Of a stretch of 54,390 nt of DNA, positions 1-7,794 are shown in pieces (within the stretch, counting starts at the first letter, position 1; each line of letters begins with the position of its first letter). Location: positions 1 to 54,390 of the forward strand of contig CAKPAG010000009.1 of assembly GCA_934132895.1 (NCBI GenBank), written 5' to 3'. Position numbers and translations under genes: made by a program. The notes beneath the pieces are model-generated. The model searched no databases and was not told the DNA's origin. It saw only the letters and a program-made list of their open reading frames with translations. The stretch comes from an uncultured Clostridia bacterium (GTDB lineage: Bacteria; Bacillota; Clostridia; TANB77; CAG-465).

Positions 1-109
1 ACCTCTTAAGTTCACCCTTTTGCTATAGTTTCTAAGTAATTTTTGAAATTTCCACCCCAACTATTGACTTAGAACCTGATTATTATATTATTGTAATCAA
101 CGCTTATTT

Positions 110-598
110 TTAATGATGATATTTTTCGTTATTTTGTATTTTAAAAGCTCTAAAAATTTGCTCAAGTAAAAATACACGTATTAGTTGGTGAGGAAAAGTC
201 ATTTTAGAAAAACATATTTTATTATTAGACATTTCTAAAACTTCTTTTGATATTCCTAAAGAGGCGCCTATTACAAAAATAATAGTAGAATTTTCATATG
301 TAGCTACTTGTGACAATTTTTCTGAAAATTCTTCAGAAGAGTATTCTTTGCCTTTCAAATCTAACAAAAATATAGTAGCTTTTTCGTACTTTAATATTTT
401 CTCTTTAATTTTATTTCCTTCAATATTTTTAACTTTCTCGGCTTCTAAATACGATAAATTATTTCCAAACTTTTCATCTTGTAATTCGATAATATCTAAT
501 TTACAGTATTTAGAAAGTCTTTTAGAATATTCATTTATTAACTCTTGCAAAGATTTTTCTTTAATTTTACCAACACATATTATTTTTATATTTAACAT
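110..598 (-). CDS. rlmH: RlmH, 23S rRNA (pseudouridine1915-N3)-methyltransferase
   Basis: A 162-residue protein of normal RlmH length (family about 155-160). The family transfers methyl from SAM to the N3 of pseudouridine 1915 in helix 69 of 23S rRNA on assembled 70S ribosomes. Visible signatures are the SPOUT-type SAM loop FVIGASLG at about residues 108-115 and the C-terminal segment FPHQLIRVFLLEQIFRAF ending in EKYHH, the usual end of this family. The start ATG overlaps the stop of the upstream metallo-hydrolase gene by 7 nt, with GAGGAG just upstream as ribosome binding site, so the two are translationally coupled. It is the last gene of murA-walJ-rlmH. The 109 bases beyond it to the window edge show no gene. 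Confidence 0.95.
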   Translation of the reverse strand: MLNIKIICVGKIKEKSLQELINEYSKRLSKYCKLDIIELQDEKFGNNLSYLEAEKVKNIEGNKIKEKILKYEKATIFLLDLKGKEYSSEEFSEKLSQVATYENSTIIFVIGASLGISKEVLEMSNNKICFSKMTFPHQLIRVFLLEQIFRAFKIQNNEKYHH

Positions 599-1386
599 AT
601 ATTATACTCCTCAGAAGATAAATTTTTACTTGCAACGTTTATATTCATAGCATTAAAATCTATATCATTTTTATATAAATTATCAGAAATAGTGTTTAAC
701 ATTATTTCTCTGTTATTGTTGTTTTCACTTAAATGTGCAAGTAAAAAATCCTTTTTATCAAATTTTGCTAGCTCTGCTATAGCATCAGCAGTATTGTCAT
801 TAGAAAGATGACCAATATTACTTTTAATACGCCTTTTTAGCATATATGGATATTTTCCAAAGTCAAGTAAAGTATTATCATAATTAGCCTCTAAAATAGC
901 AAAATCAGCCTCTTTAAGATTTTCCATTACATTATCTGATACATAGCCAAGATCAGTGGCAAAGGTAAGAGTAGAATTTCCAGATTTTAACCTATATCCA
1001 CAAGGCATGATTGCATCATGAGATGTTTCAAATGGTGAAAATTCGATATCTTTTATTTTATATGCTTGTCCATATTTTAATTCAAATATATTGTTTTTTA
1101 TATTTTTTTCGTTTAAGGCATCTTCTAAATATTTAGCTGTTTTTCCAAGAGCATATATAGGTATATCATTTTTCCTACATAGAAGAGGGAGTCCTTTAAT
1201 ATGATCTATATGCTCATGAGTAATAAATACAGCATTGATATCAGAAATATCTTTACCAATGCTTTTTAACCCTTCATTTATAGCCTTATACGAAACTCCC
1301 ACATCAATTAATATATTAGCCTTATTAGTCTCAATATGAAACATATTTCCTGAGCTTGAACTATAGAGTGGGTGAATATTAAACAT
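592..1386 (-). CDS. WalJ/YycJ-type metallo-beta-lactamase-fold hydrolase
   Basis: 264 residues. A metallo-beta-lactamase fold protein with the metal-binding motif THEHIDH at about residues 56-62. An N-terminal LYSSSSGN segment is typical of the YycJ/WalJ group, whose Bacillus member sits in the walRK operon and is linked to cell-wall and DNA-related functions. The exact substrate is not known from sequence. An upstream in-frame start seven codons earlier exists, but I prefer the ATG at 1386. It is preceded by GAGGTGG and overlaps the murA stop by 8 nt (ATGTTTAA), a standard coupling arrangement. No walRK genes are present here, but rlmH follows, as in many Firmicutes. Confidence 0.88.
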   Translation of the reverse strand: MFNIHPLYSSSSGNMFHIETNKANILIDVGVSYKAINEGLKSIGKDISDINAVFITHEHIDHIKGLPLLCRKNDIPIYALGKTAKYLEDALNEKNIKNNIFELKYGQAYKIKDIEFSPFETSHDAIMPCGYRLKSGNSTLTFATDLGYVSDNVMENLKEADFAILEANYDNTLLDFGKYPYMLKRRIKSNIGHLSNDNTADAIAELAKFDKKDFLLAHLSENNNNREIMLNTISDNLYKNDIDFNAMNINVASKNLSSEEYNIC

Positions 1387-2662
1387 TTTTTTCCACCTCG
1401 GTATCATTTACGTATTTTATATCTGCACCAAGATTTTTAAATTTTGTTACAATATCTTCATAACCTCTTAAAATATGATGTATATCATATACTTCAGTTT
1501 CGCCTTCAGCAACAAGACCTGCAATAATCATAGCAGCACCAGCTCTTAAATCGTGTGCCTTAACAGGTGAGCCATATAATTTATCTACACCTTTTACAAT
1601 AGCGGTATTGCCATGGGCCGCAATATCTGCACCCATTTTTGCTAATTCATCAGTGTATTGAAATCTAGACTCCCAAATATTTTCTACAATTATTCCTGTA
1701 CCATCACAAACAGTAAGAAGTATACACATTTGAGGTTGCATATCTGTTGGAAATCCAGGATAAGGACTAGTTTTTAAACTAAAAGCATTAGGCCTTTTAT
1801 CCATAGAAACATGTATACTTGATTCAAATTCCTCTACATGGGCTCCAGCCTCAATAAGTTTAGCAGTTATTGGTTCCATGTGTTTTGGAATACAATTTTT
1901 TATTACAACGTCACCACGAGTAACAGCAGCTGCTACCATAAAAGTCCCAGCTTCGATTTGGTCTGGTATTATTGAATAAGAAGATTTTTGTTCTAGTTTT
2001 TTTACACCAGTGATTTTTATTGTATCAGTTCCAGCACCACTGATTTTAGCCCCCATAGCATTCAAGAAATTAGCTAAATCTACAATATGAGGTTCTTTTG
2101 CTACATTTTCTATAATAGTAGTTCCATTAGCTAGAGTTGCTGCAAGTATTGCATTCATAGTAGCTCCAACTGAAACTATATCTAAAAATATATGAGTTCC
2201 TTTGAGTTCAGATTTCCTAGAAGCATAAACGTTACCTTTTCTTACTGCAACACTTGCTCCTAATTTTTTTAATACTTTTAAATGCTGATCTATTGGTCTA
2301 GCACCTAAATTACATCCACCAGGTAAGCTAATTTGTACTTTATCAAACCTTCCCATTAAAGCTCCAAGTAGATAATATGAAGCTCTAAATTTACTAGTAA
2401 GCTCTGAAGAAGCTATAGCTGATTTTATATTTGAGTTATCTATAATCATTTCATTTTTTGATATATACTCAATATTAGAACCTAAATCTTCTAATATTTG
2501 TAAATATGCTCTGATATCACTAATATCAGGAACATTTTCTAAGTGACATTTTCCATTAACAAGGAGTGTAGCAGGTATTATTCCAACAGCTGCATTCTTT
2601 GCACCACTAATTTTTACTTCACCGCATAATTTACAAGGCCCATTAACAACAAATTTTTCCAT
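1379..2662 (-). CDS. murA: UDP-N-acetylglucosamine 1-carboxyvinyltransferase
   Basis: 427 residues, the usual MurA length. The enzyme adds enolpyruvate from PEP to UDP-GlcNAc, the first committed step of peptidoglycan synthesis in the cytoplasm. Lys22-Asn23 in GAKNAAV and the catalytic Cys117 in PGGCNLGARPID are both visible, so the protein should be active and fosfomycin-sensitive (Cys rather than Asp). The start follows AGGAGG. It is first in a three-gene overlapping series with the WalJ-type hydrolase and rlmH. Firmicutes often carry two MurA paralogs. Only one is in this window, so I cannot say whether it is the murAA or murAB type. Confidence 0.96.
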   Translation of the reverse strand: MEKFVVNGPCKLCGEVKISGAKNAAVGIIPATLLVNGKCHLENVPDISDIRAYLQILEDLGSNIEYISKNEMIIDNSNIKSAIASSELTSKFRASYYLLGALMGRFDKVQISLPGGCNLGARPIDQHLKVLKKLGASVAVRKGNVYASRKSELKGTHIFLDIVSVGATMNAILAATLANGTTIIENVAKEPHIVDLANFLNAMGAKISGAGTDTIKITGVKKLEQKSSYSIIPDQIEAGTFMVAAAVTRGDVVIKNCIPKHMEPITAKLIEAGAHVEEFESSIHVSMDKRPNAFSLKTSPYPGFPTDMQPQMCILLTVCDGTGIIVENIWESRFQYTDELAKMGADIAAHGNTAIVKGVDKLYGSPVKAHDLRAGAAMIIAGLVAEGETEVYDIHHILRGYEDIVTKFKNLGADIKYVNDTEVEKNV

Positions 2663-2716
2663 ACATTTCCTCCTAAAATATTTGATATTTTGTGCTTAGA
2701 AAAGTATATCATATGT

Positions 2717-2743
2717 ATTATAAAAAAACAAGAATTTTGTCAA
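2717..2743 (-). promoter_or_regulatory. Possible promoter of murA operon
   Basis: Read on the minus strand there is TTGACA (2738-2743) and TATAAT (2717-2722). Both boxes are perfect, but the spacer is only 15 bp, shorter than the usual 17. A second -10-like TATACT lies slightly downstream. It is placed about 55 bp upstream of the murA start. Confidence 0.45.
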
Positions 2744-2748
2744 AATAT

Positions 2749-2949
2749 TTACCTAAAGAAGTTATTCTTACACGAGTTATAGCAGCCCTTTAAAGAGCAC
2801 GTTAAATTTGTAAGTTCATTTTCTATACATATGAGTTTAGAAAAAATAGCTATATCTTTACTTGAGACATAATGTGAGTTATTTATAGGGAAATTAATAT
2901 TTGAATTACACATTAAAAAATTTGCAAGTTTTTGAGGACATATATACAT
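2749..2949 (-). CDS. Small cysteine-containing protein of unknown function
   Basis: 66 residues, not recognised. The start is supported by a strong ribosome binding site (AAGGGGTGA, 7 nt before ATG). The protein contains six cysteines, two of them in the C-terminal CSLKGCYNSC segment, but not in a spacing I can match to a known zinc or iron-sulfur family. It has no signal peptide or membrane segment. It lies between murA and another unknown gene, downstream of a terminator hairpin, so it is probably transcribed on its own from a weak promoter near 2965-2990 or by read-through. Confidence 0.55.
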   Translation of the reverse strand: MYICPQKLANFLMCNSNINFPINNSHYVSSKDIAIFSKLICIENELTNLTCSLKGCYNSCKNNFFR

Positions 2950-3006
2950 AAAAGTTCACCCCTTGTATATTATATGTTTAAATATAGTGTTTAGAAACAA
3001 AAAAGT

Positions 3007-3032
3007 AAGACCTAAGAAAACTCTTAAGTCTT
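3007..3032 (-). terminator. Rho-independent terminator
   Basis: On the minus strand an 11-bp stem (AAGACTTAAGA / TCTTAGGTCTT, one G-T pair) is followed by ACTTTTTTG. It lies directly after the stop of the unknown gene at 3050-3694. Confidence 0.8.
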
Positions 3033-3049
3033 AAAAGAATAAGTTGTAA

Positions 3050-3694
3050 TTAATATTTTTCAAGATATGCAAATTTAAACTGAATTGGAATAGTTAAATC
3101 ATAAGTTTCTTCGTCTACTTCAAAATCTTTTAATTTAAGTATGTGATTATATTCCAAAAATGAATCTAAATCGTTTAAAAATTTGGCACAAATATCATCT
3201 TTATCATATTTTTGATTATATGCTCTATTTTTATAAAATGTTGAAAATTTCTTAAATGGTATTTTTAAATCATATGAAGAATTTTTATTATTCATATTTT
3301 TTAATGCTTGTTCTACTAGTATCTTCCAAAGTTCAAAATAAAAATAGTTAAACATAGAAAGTGAAACTAGTGAATCTGCGAATATATACTCATCTAAGCA
3401 AGTGTAATAACTAAGCTGTGATGGTGAAAATTCTTCTTTTGACATATCAGGTATATCACCTGTTAACAAATACTCTGAAATATATGAATTAAAATGAGTA
3501 ATAGATACTTTTCCAGTAAAAGTAGAGTAATCTGTTAAAATGTTATATAGCAGATCTTCATTTGTAATCATATTATCGTTATCATTTGCTATCTTTTTAT
3601 ATGCTAGTAGTACTAGTCTTAAACCATCTCCTAGCCTTACCATTAAATTTTCAAATGCATTTAATTTTATTAATAGGTTATATTTAGGTTTCAT
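3050..3694 (-). CDS. Conserved-looking hypothetical protein, 214 aa
   Basis: 214 residues, not recognised. It is a soluble protein with no clear signal peptide or transmembrane segment. It is rich in aromatic residues and Asn/Asp, and the central third (about 90-135) is predicted mostly helical by eye. The start has a very good ribosome binding site (AAAGGAGGAAT). A promoter lies at 3745-3773 and a terminator follows the stop, so this is a monocistronic unit. Nothing in the neighbours (murA, rpmE) points to a function. Confidence 0.7.
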   Translation of the reverse strand: MKPKYNLLIKLNAFENLMVRLGDGLRLVLLAYKKIANDNDNMITNEDLLYNILTDYSTFTGKVSITHFNSYISEYLLTGDIPDMSKEEFSPSQLSYYTCLDEYIFADSLVSLSMFNYFYFELWKILVEQALKNMNNKNSSYDLKIPFKKFSTFYKNRAYNQKYDKDDICAKFLNDLDSFLEYNHILKLKDFEVDEETYDLTIPIQFKFAYLEKY

Positions 3695-3744
3695 TTTATA
3701 TTCCTCCTTTATTTAAAGCAGTAATTATGAATTATTTTAAAAAA

Positions 3745-3773
3745 ATTATATCACCATGTAGTATTTTAGTAAA
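3745..3773 (-). promoter_or_regulatory. Sigma-A-type promoter for the 214-aa gene
   Basis: Minus strand TTTACT (3768-3773), 17-bp spacer, TATAAT (3745-3750), about 50 bp upstream of the start codon. Confidence 0.65.
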
Positions 3774-3831
3774 GTTTTAAGCTTATTTTTTATCGAAAAT
3801 TAACACTTTTATTAAAAATCAACAAAAAAGC

Positions 3832-3860
3832 TTGTAATTTAACTTTACATATGTTAAAAT
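3832..3860 (+). promoter_or_regulatory. Promoter for rpmE
   Basis: TTGTAA (3832-3837), 17-bp spacer, TAAAAT (3855-3860), about 40 bp before the rpmE start. Confidence 0.6.
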
Positions 3861-3903
3861 AATTAAGTAACAATTTGAAACTAATAATAGGAAGGTGAAT
3901 TAG

Positions 3904-4104
3904 ATGAAAACAGAAATACAACCAAATTATGGAAAAGCTGTAATTAAATGTGTTTGCGGTAATGAAATCGAAACTGCATCTGTTAAACCTGAAATGAAAG
4001 TTGATACATGTAGTAAATGTCATCCATTCTTCACAGGTAAAAAACAAGCTATGTCTACACAAGGTAGAGCTGCTAAATTTATGGCAAAATATGGTAAAAA
4101 ATAA
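3904..4104 (+). CDS. rpmE: 50S ribosomal protein bL31
   Basis: 66 residues, the length of the zinc-binding (C+) form of bL31. It binds the central protuberance of the large subunit and bridges to the 30S head. The four zinc ligands are visible as CVCG near residues 16-18 and CSKCHPF near 36-39, so this is the zinc-containing form rather than the zinc-free paralog. It ends in the usual basic AKYGKK tail. The ribosome binding site is AGGAAGGTG. It has its own promoter and terminator and is followed by prmC, a common neighbour in Firmicutes. Confidence 0.97.
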   Translation: MKTEIQPNYGKAVIKCVCGNEIETASVKPEMKVDTCSKCHPFFTGKKQAMSTQGRAAKFMAKYGKK

Positions 4105-4113
4105 TATGAATAT

Positions 4114-4147
4114 AGAGGAGCTTTTAGTTTTCCTCTTTATTTTTTTT
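4114..4147 (+). terminator. Terminator after rpmE
   Basis: Stem AGAGGA (4114-4119) / TCCTCT (4131-4136) with an 11-nt loop, followed by a T-rich tract. It probably gives partial termination before prmC. Confidence 0.7.
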
Positions 4148-4212
4148 TCGTTTTCTTGTATAATTATATATGTAATGTATTAATACAATTTATTGAAAGA
4201 GAGTAAAATTAA

Positions 4213-5085
4213 ATGGAAAAAATACTTTTAAAAGACTTTTTAAATAACTATATAGATAATTTGAATAAGGAGAAAAAAATTTTAGACTTTTCATCTGATG
4301 AATGTTTAAGAATAATTGCTAAGAGCTTAAATAAAGATAAGAACTATATATATTTGCATTTAAACGATATATATTTAAATGATAGTGATATAAAAAATAT
4401 ATCGAGCATGTTAAAAATGAGATATATAGAAAATATTCCTTTACAATATATATTGGGGAAGCAGAATTTTTTTAAAGAAGAATATATAGTAAATGAAAAT
4501 GTTTTAATTCCAAGGCAAGATACTGAAATATTAGTTGAAACTGCCATATATTATATAAATAAAAACAAATATGTATCTTTACTAGATCTTTGTACAGGTA
4601 GTGGTTGTGTTGGGATATCAATTGCTAATAACTCTAATATATCAAAAGTTGATTTAGTTGATATATCAGAAAATGCTTTAAAAGTAGCATCAAAAAACAT
4701 TTGTTTAAATGATGCAAAAAAGGACATTAAAGTCATTTTATCAGATTTATTTACTAAGTTAAATACAAATAATAAATATGATATAATAGTATCAAATCCT
4801 CCGTATATTAAAGAAAAAGATTTAGTAAAACTTTCTAAAGAGGTTAAAAATGAACCTATTCTTGCATTAGCTGGAGGAAAAAGTGGTACTATATTTTACA
4901 AAAAGATTCTAGAAAATGCTTATGGTTATTTAAATAAAAATGGAATGATTATTTTTGAGATAGGCTATGACGAGTTAGAGGACATAAAAAAAATAATAGC
5001 TGAGTACGAACATTATACATATATAAACTGTATAAAAGACTTAGGTGGAAATGATAGAGTAGTTGTAATCTCTTTTAATGGATAA
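4213..5085 (+). CDS. prmC: Release factor glutamine methyltransferase PrmC
   Basis: 290 residues, a full-length PrmC/HemK. It methylates the Gln of the GGQ motif in peptide chain release factors using SAM. The N-terminal helical domain (about 1-90) is followed by a Rossmann methyltransferase with LDLCTGSGCVGIS as the SAM-binding loop. The substrate-glutamine motif NPPY lies in SNPPYIKEKDL, and GGNDR near the C terminus is also typical. Its usual partner prfA is absent. Instead it lies between rpmE and whiA on the same strand. Spacing to whiA (63 nt) suggests co-transcription. Confidence 0.95.
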   Translation: MEKILLKDFLNNYIDNLNKEKKILDFSSDECLRIIAKSLNKDKNYIYLHLNDIYLNDSDIKNISSMLKMRYIENIPLQYILGKQNFFKEEYIVNENVLIPRQDTEILVETAIYYINKNKYVSLLDLCTGSGCVGISIANNSNISKVDLVDISENALKVASKNICLNDAKKDIKVILSDLFTKLNTNNKYDIIVSNPPYIKEKDLVKLSKEVKNEPILALAGGKSGTIFYKKILENAYGYLNKNGMIIFEIGYDELEDIKKIIAEYEHYTYINCIKDLGGNDRVVVISFNG

Positions 5086-5148
5086 TCTTAACTAAGACAA
5101 AATTATAAAATGCTAAATGTAAAATAAAAAATGAAAGGAAAGATAAAA

Positions 5149-5886
5149 ATGTCATTTTCTTCAGATATAAAAAAGGAAATATTAGAAAGTTTTTCTAAAA
5201 AAATGAATAAGTGTTGTATTGACGCAGAAAAATTTGGCGAAAGTATAACTGAAATAAAACATAAAAATGAAGTACCAGAAAAATATATGCATTTTTTTGA
5301 TATATCAAATATTAATGAATGTTGTTTTAAATCTATTATAAAAGGAATATTCTTAAGTTCAGGTTGCATTGTAAATCCAGAAAATGATTATCATTTTGAA
5401 ATTGTACTTAAAAGTAAAGCATGCAGTGAATATGTTATGAATTTACTTTCAGTCTTAGAATTTACACCTAGAATGTTAAAAAGAGATAAAGCAAATGTAT
5501 ATGTAATATATATTAAAGAGGCAGATCAAATATCACTTATTTTATCACTACTTGGTGCCTCCCATGCAATGCTTAAATTTGAACAAATAAGAGTAGAAAA
5601 AAATGTTAAAAATAATATAAACAGAAATATAAACTGTGAAACAGCTAATCTTTCTAAAGTTATAAAAAGTAGCGTAAGGCAAATTGAAGCAATAAACAAA
5701 ATAAAAAAGCATAATAAATTTGAAAGCTTAAATGATAAATTAAAGATTACTGCAAATATAAGAGAAAAATATCCAAATGAAAGTCTAGAGTTTTTAGCAG
5801 GATTACTTTCAAAGGAAGAGAAAGTAACAAAATCTGGCCTAAAACACAGATTTGATAAGTTAATAGATATTGCTAATAACCTATAA
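5149..5886 (+). CDS. whiA: WhiA-type DNA-binding protein
   Basis: 245 residues from the preferred start at 5149 (MSFSSDIKKEI, the typical WhiA opening, preceded by GGAAAGA). An upstream ATG at 5131 would add six residues. The N-terminal part is a LAGLIDADG-endonuclease-like domain without nuclease function, including the segment LLGASHAMLKFEQIRVEK. The C-terminal part carries the NRNINCETAN segment and a helix-turn-helix ending in KSGLKHRFDKL. WhiA affects sporulation in Streptomyces and division and chromosome segregation in Bacillus. It is somewhat shorter than the usual 300-315 residues, mainly in the N-terminal half. The usual yvcJ-yvcK neighbours are absent. Confidence 0.9.
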   Translation: MSFSSDIKKEILESFSKKMNKCCIDAEKFGESITEIKHKNEVPEKYMHFFDISNINECCFKSIIKGIFLSSGCIVNPENDYHFEIVLKSKACSEYVMNLLSVLEFTPRMLKRDKANVYVIYIKEADQISLILSLLGASHAMLKFEQIRVEKNVKNNINRNINCETANLSKVIKSSVRQIEAINKIKKHNKFESLNDKLKITANIREKYPNESLEFLAGLLSKEEKVTKSGLKHRFDKLIDIANNL

Positions 5887-5910
5887 TTAAAGAAATATTA
5901 AACGAAAATA

Positions 5911-5940
5911 AAGTCACAATTTAATGTGGCTTTTATTTTA
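5911..5940 (+). terminator. Terminator after whiA
   Basis: Stem AAGTCACA (5911-5918) / TGTGGCTT (5925-5932) followed by TTATTTTA. It ends the rpmE-prmC-whiA stretch. Confidence 0.75.
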
Positions 5941-5960
5941 TAGTATATAAAAAGATTTCC

Positions 5961-5989
5961 TTGTTTTTTCTATTTATATATGATAAAAT
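5961..5989 (+). promoter_or_regulatory. Promoter for hemW
   Basis: TTGTTT (5961-5966), 17-bp spacer, TAAAAT (5984-5989). Transcription would begin near 5996, leaving only about 10 nt before the preferred hemW start at 6006. Confidence 0.55.
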
Positions 5990-6005
5990 TATGCATGTGA
6001 TTAAT

Positions 6006-7154
6006 ATGAGTTTAGATAATAATATTGGAATATATATACATATACCATTTTGTGCTTCAAGATGTTATTATTGCGATTTTTCATCTAACGTAGAACAGGA
6101 TGAAAAAATAGAAAAATATATAGATGCCGTATGTAAAGAATTATTACAAAACGCCGAAATACTTTCTGAAAGAAAAATTTCAACTGTATATTTTGGTGGT
6201 GGTACACCATCATATATAGATAGTAAGTATATAAAAAAAATAATGAGCATAATTAATATGTTTGAAAGTGATATTGACGAGATTACAATAGAGATAAATC
6301 CTGGCACAATTGATAAAAATAAGCTTTTAACATATAAAAATTGTGGTATAAATAGATTAAGCATAGGTCTTCAAAGTACATATAATGATGTATTAAAAAA
6401 TATTGGTAGAATACATACCTATGAAGATTTTATAATTACGTTAGAATTAGCAAAAGAGATAGGCTTTAATAATATATCTTTAGATTTAATTTATCCACTT
6501 CCAAATCTTAGCTTAGAAAGATTTAAAGAAAGTATTAATACTGTGGTAGAATTAAAAGAATTATATAATATTAAACACATATCTGTATATAATTTAGAGT
6601 TACACGAAAATTCTAAACTTAAATTTTTAATTGATAATGGTTTCTTATCATTAGTAAATGAAGATGAAGAATATGAGATGAAAAAATACCTTGAATCTAT
6701 TTTAGAAAAAAATGGTTTTTTAAGATATGAAATATCTAATTTTGCATTAAGAGGATTTGAATCTAAACATAACTTAAACTATTGGCTTCAAGGAGAATAT
6801 ATAGGAGTTGGCGCTGCAGCCTCAAGCTTTTTAGCTGGAAGTAGATATACAAATATTAAAGATTTAGATAAGTATATTAATTCAATAAACCAAAACAAAT
6901 CTGTTATAATTGAAAAAGAGGATTTAGACTTTCTAGAGCTTATGAAAGAATACGTTATATTAAGATTAAGGCTTAATGAAGGGGTAAATATAGCTAAATT
7001 TAAAAAGAGATTTGGTGTTAGTATATATGAAATATTTAAAGATGAAATAGAAAAGCTTTTAGAAGAAGGTTTAATCGTATCAAAGAACGACTGTTTACTA
7101 CTTTCTGAAAGAGGTAAAGAAGTGGCAAATATTGTTTGGGAAGAATTCATATAA
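6006..7154 (+). CDS. hemW: Radical SAM heme chaperone HemW
   Basis: 382 residues from the ATG at 6006. A HemN-like radical SAM protein of the HemW group, which binds heme and hands it to target proteins; it is often misnamed coproporphyrinogen III oxidase. The cluster motif CASRCYYCDF (CxxxCxxC) is at about residues 18-25 and is followed by YFGGGTPS and GLQS. In-frame starts at 5961 and 5991 exist, but the first overlaps the promoter -35 box. At 6006 the protein starts with MSLDNNIGIYIHIPFC, the normal family beginning. No clear Shine-Dalgarno is seen, so the mRNA may be nearly leaderless. No heme biosynthesis genes are nearby. Confidence 0.9.
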   Translation: MSLDNNIGIYIHIPFCASRCYYCDFSSNVEQDEKIEKYIDAVCKELLQNAEILSERKISTVYFGGGTPSYIDSKYIKKIMSIINMFESDIDEITIEINPGTIDKNKLLTYKNCGINRLSIGLQSTYNDVLKNIGRIHTYEDFIITLELAKEIGFNNISLDLIYPLPNLSLERFKESINTVVELKELYNIKHISVYNLELHENSKLKFLIDNGFLSLVNEDEEYEMKKYLESILEKNGFLRYEISNFALRGFESKHNLNYWLQGEYIGVGAAASSFLAGSRYTNIKDLDKYINSINQNKSVIIEKEDLDFLELMKEYVILRLRLNEGVNIAKFKKRFGVSIYEIFKDEIEKLLEEGLIVSKNDCLLLSERGKEVANIVWEEFI

Positions 7155-7203
7155 AGCATCAAACCTATATTAAATTATATTTTATTTTATTTTTTGTTTA
7201 TTC

Positions 7204-7232
7204 TTGACTATATTTTACATTAATTGTATAAT
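7204..7232 (+). promoter_or_regulatory. Promoter of the polA operon
   Basis: TTGACT (7204-7209), 17-bp spacer, TATAAT (7227-7232), 23 bp before the first gene's start codon at 7256. Confidence 0.85.
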
Positions 7233-7255
7233 ACATCTTTAGAGGTGTGTTGTAA

Positions 7256-7786
7256 ATGGAAAATAAATATAATAGATTTAATTTGAAAATTTTAAATAGT
7301 ATGGAAGAAATTGAAAAGACTTTACTAGGAAATAGCTTTTCTAAAGTAGAAGTTGAAAAATTATCTGAAAGTTATTATACAGAAGATAATTATAACTTAA
7401 ATGAAACAAAATCTTTAAAAGATTTAGACGAGTATTTTATATTAAGAAAAAATGAAAATGACTTAACTGAACTGTTATTATATACTCATGGAGATTTTAC
7501 AGGAAAATATAGAGGAGATTTTTCAATAGAAAGATTGAATCAAAGTGGTAAAAAGTATAAAGAGATTTTTAGTGTAAATAAAGAGGTAACTAAATATACT
7601 AAAGATGACATTAACTTTAATATTGTAAATGTAGAAAATCTAGGAATATTTTTTGAGTATATATCAGAAGAAGAGATAAATGTAGACTTTGTTTATGAGT
7701 TATTAAATAATTTAAATATTAATTATAACGAAGCAGAGAAAAATTATGCTGAGGTTAAATTTCAGCAAATAAAAAAAGGAGATTGA
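7256..7786 (+). CDS. Hypothetical protein, possibly divergent CYTH-fold
   Basis: 176 residues, ribosome binding site GAGGTG. Not firmly recognised. The layout of short charged strands, and the segment VENLGIFFEYISEEE (about 135-149), resembles the conserved VEGLG-hydrophobic-E strand of CYTH proteins (class IV adenylate cyclase / triphosphatase fold). The Y(Y/F)xxxxxxL...LR rhythm (SYYTEDNYNL, EYFILRKNEN) also fits. However, the N-terminal ExExK motif needed for catalysis in that family is not seen, so if it is CYTH-like it is likely degenerate. It is the first gene of an operon with polA, whose coding start lies 8 nt after this stop. That suggests co-expression but not a specific role in replication. 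Confidence 0.6.
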   Translation: MENKYNRFNLKILNSMEEIEKTLLGNSFSKVEVEKLSESYYTEDNYNLNETKSLKDLDEYFILRKNENDLTELLLYTHGDFTGKYRGDFSIERLNQSGKKYKEIFSVNKEVTKYTKDDINFNIVNVENLGIFFEYISEEEINVDFVYELLNNLNINYNEAEKNYAEVKFQQIKKGD

Positions 7787-7794
7787 TTTTTTAC

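Noticed and set aside
4001..4183. 60-codon frame overlapping rpmE
   Set aside because: It is a shadow frame of rpmE that extends over the terminator.
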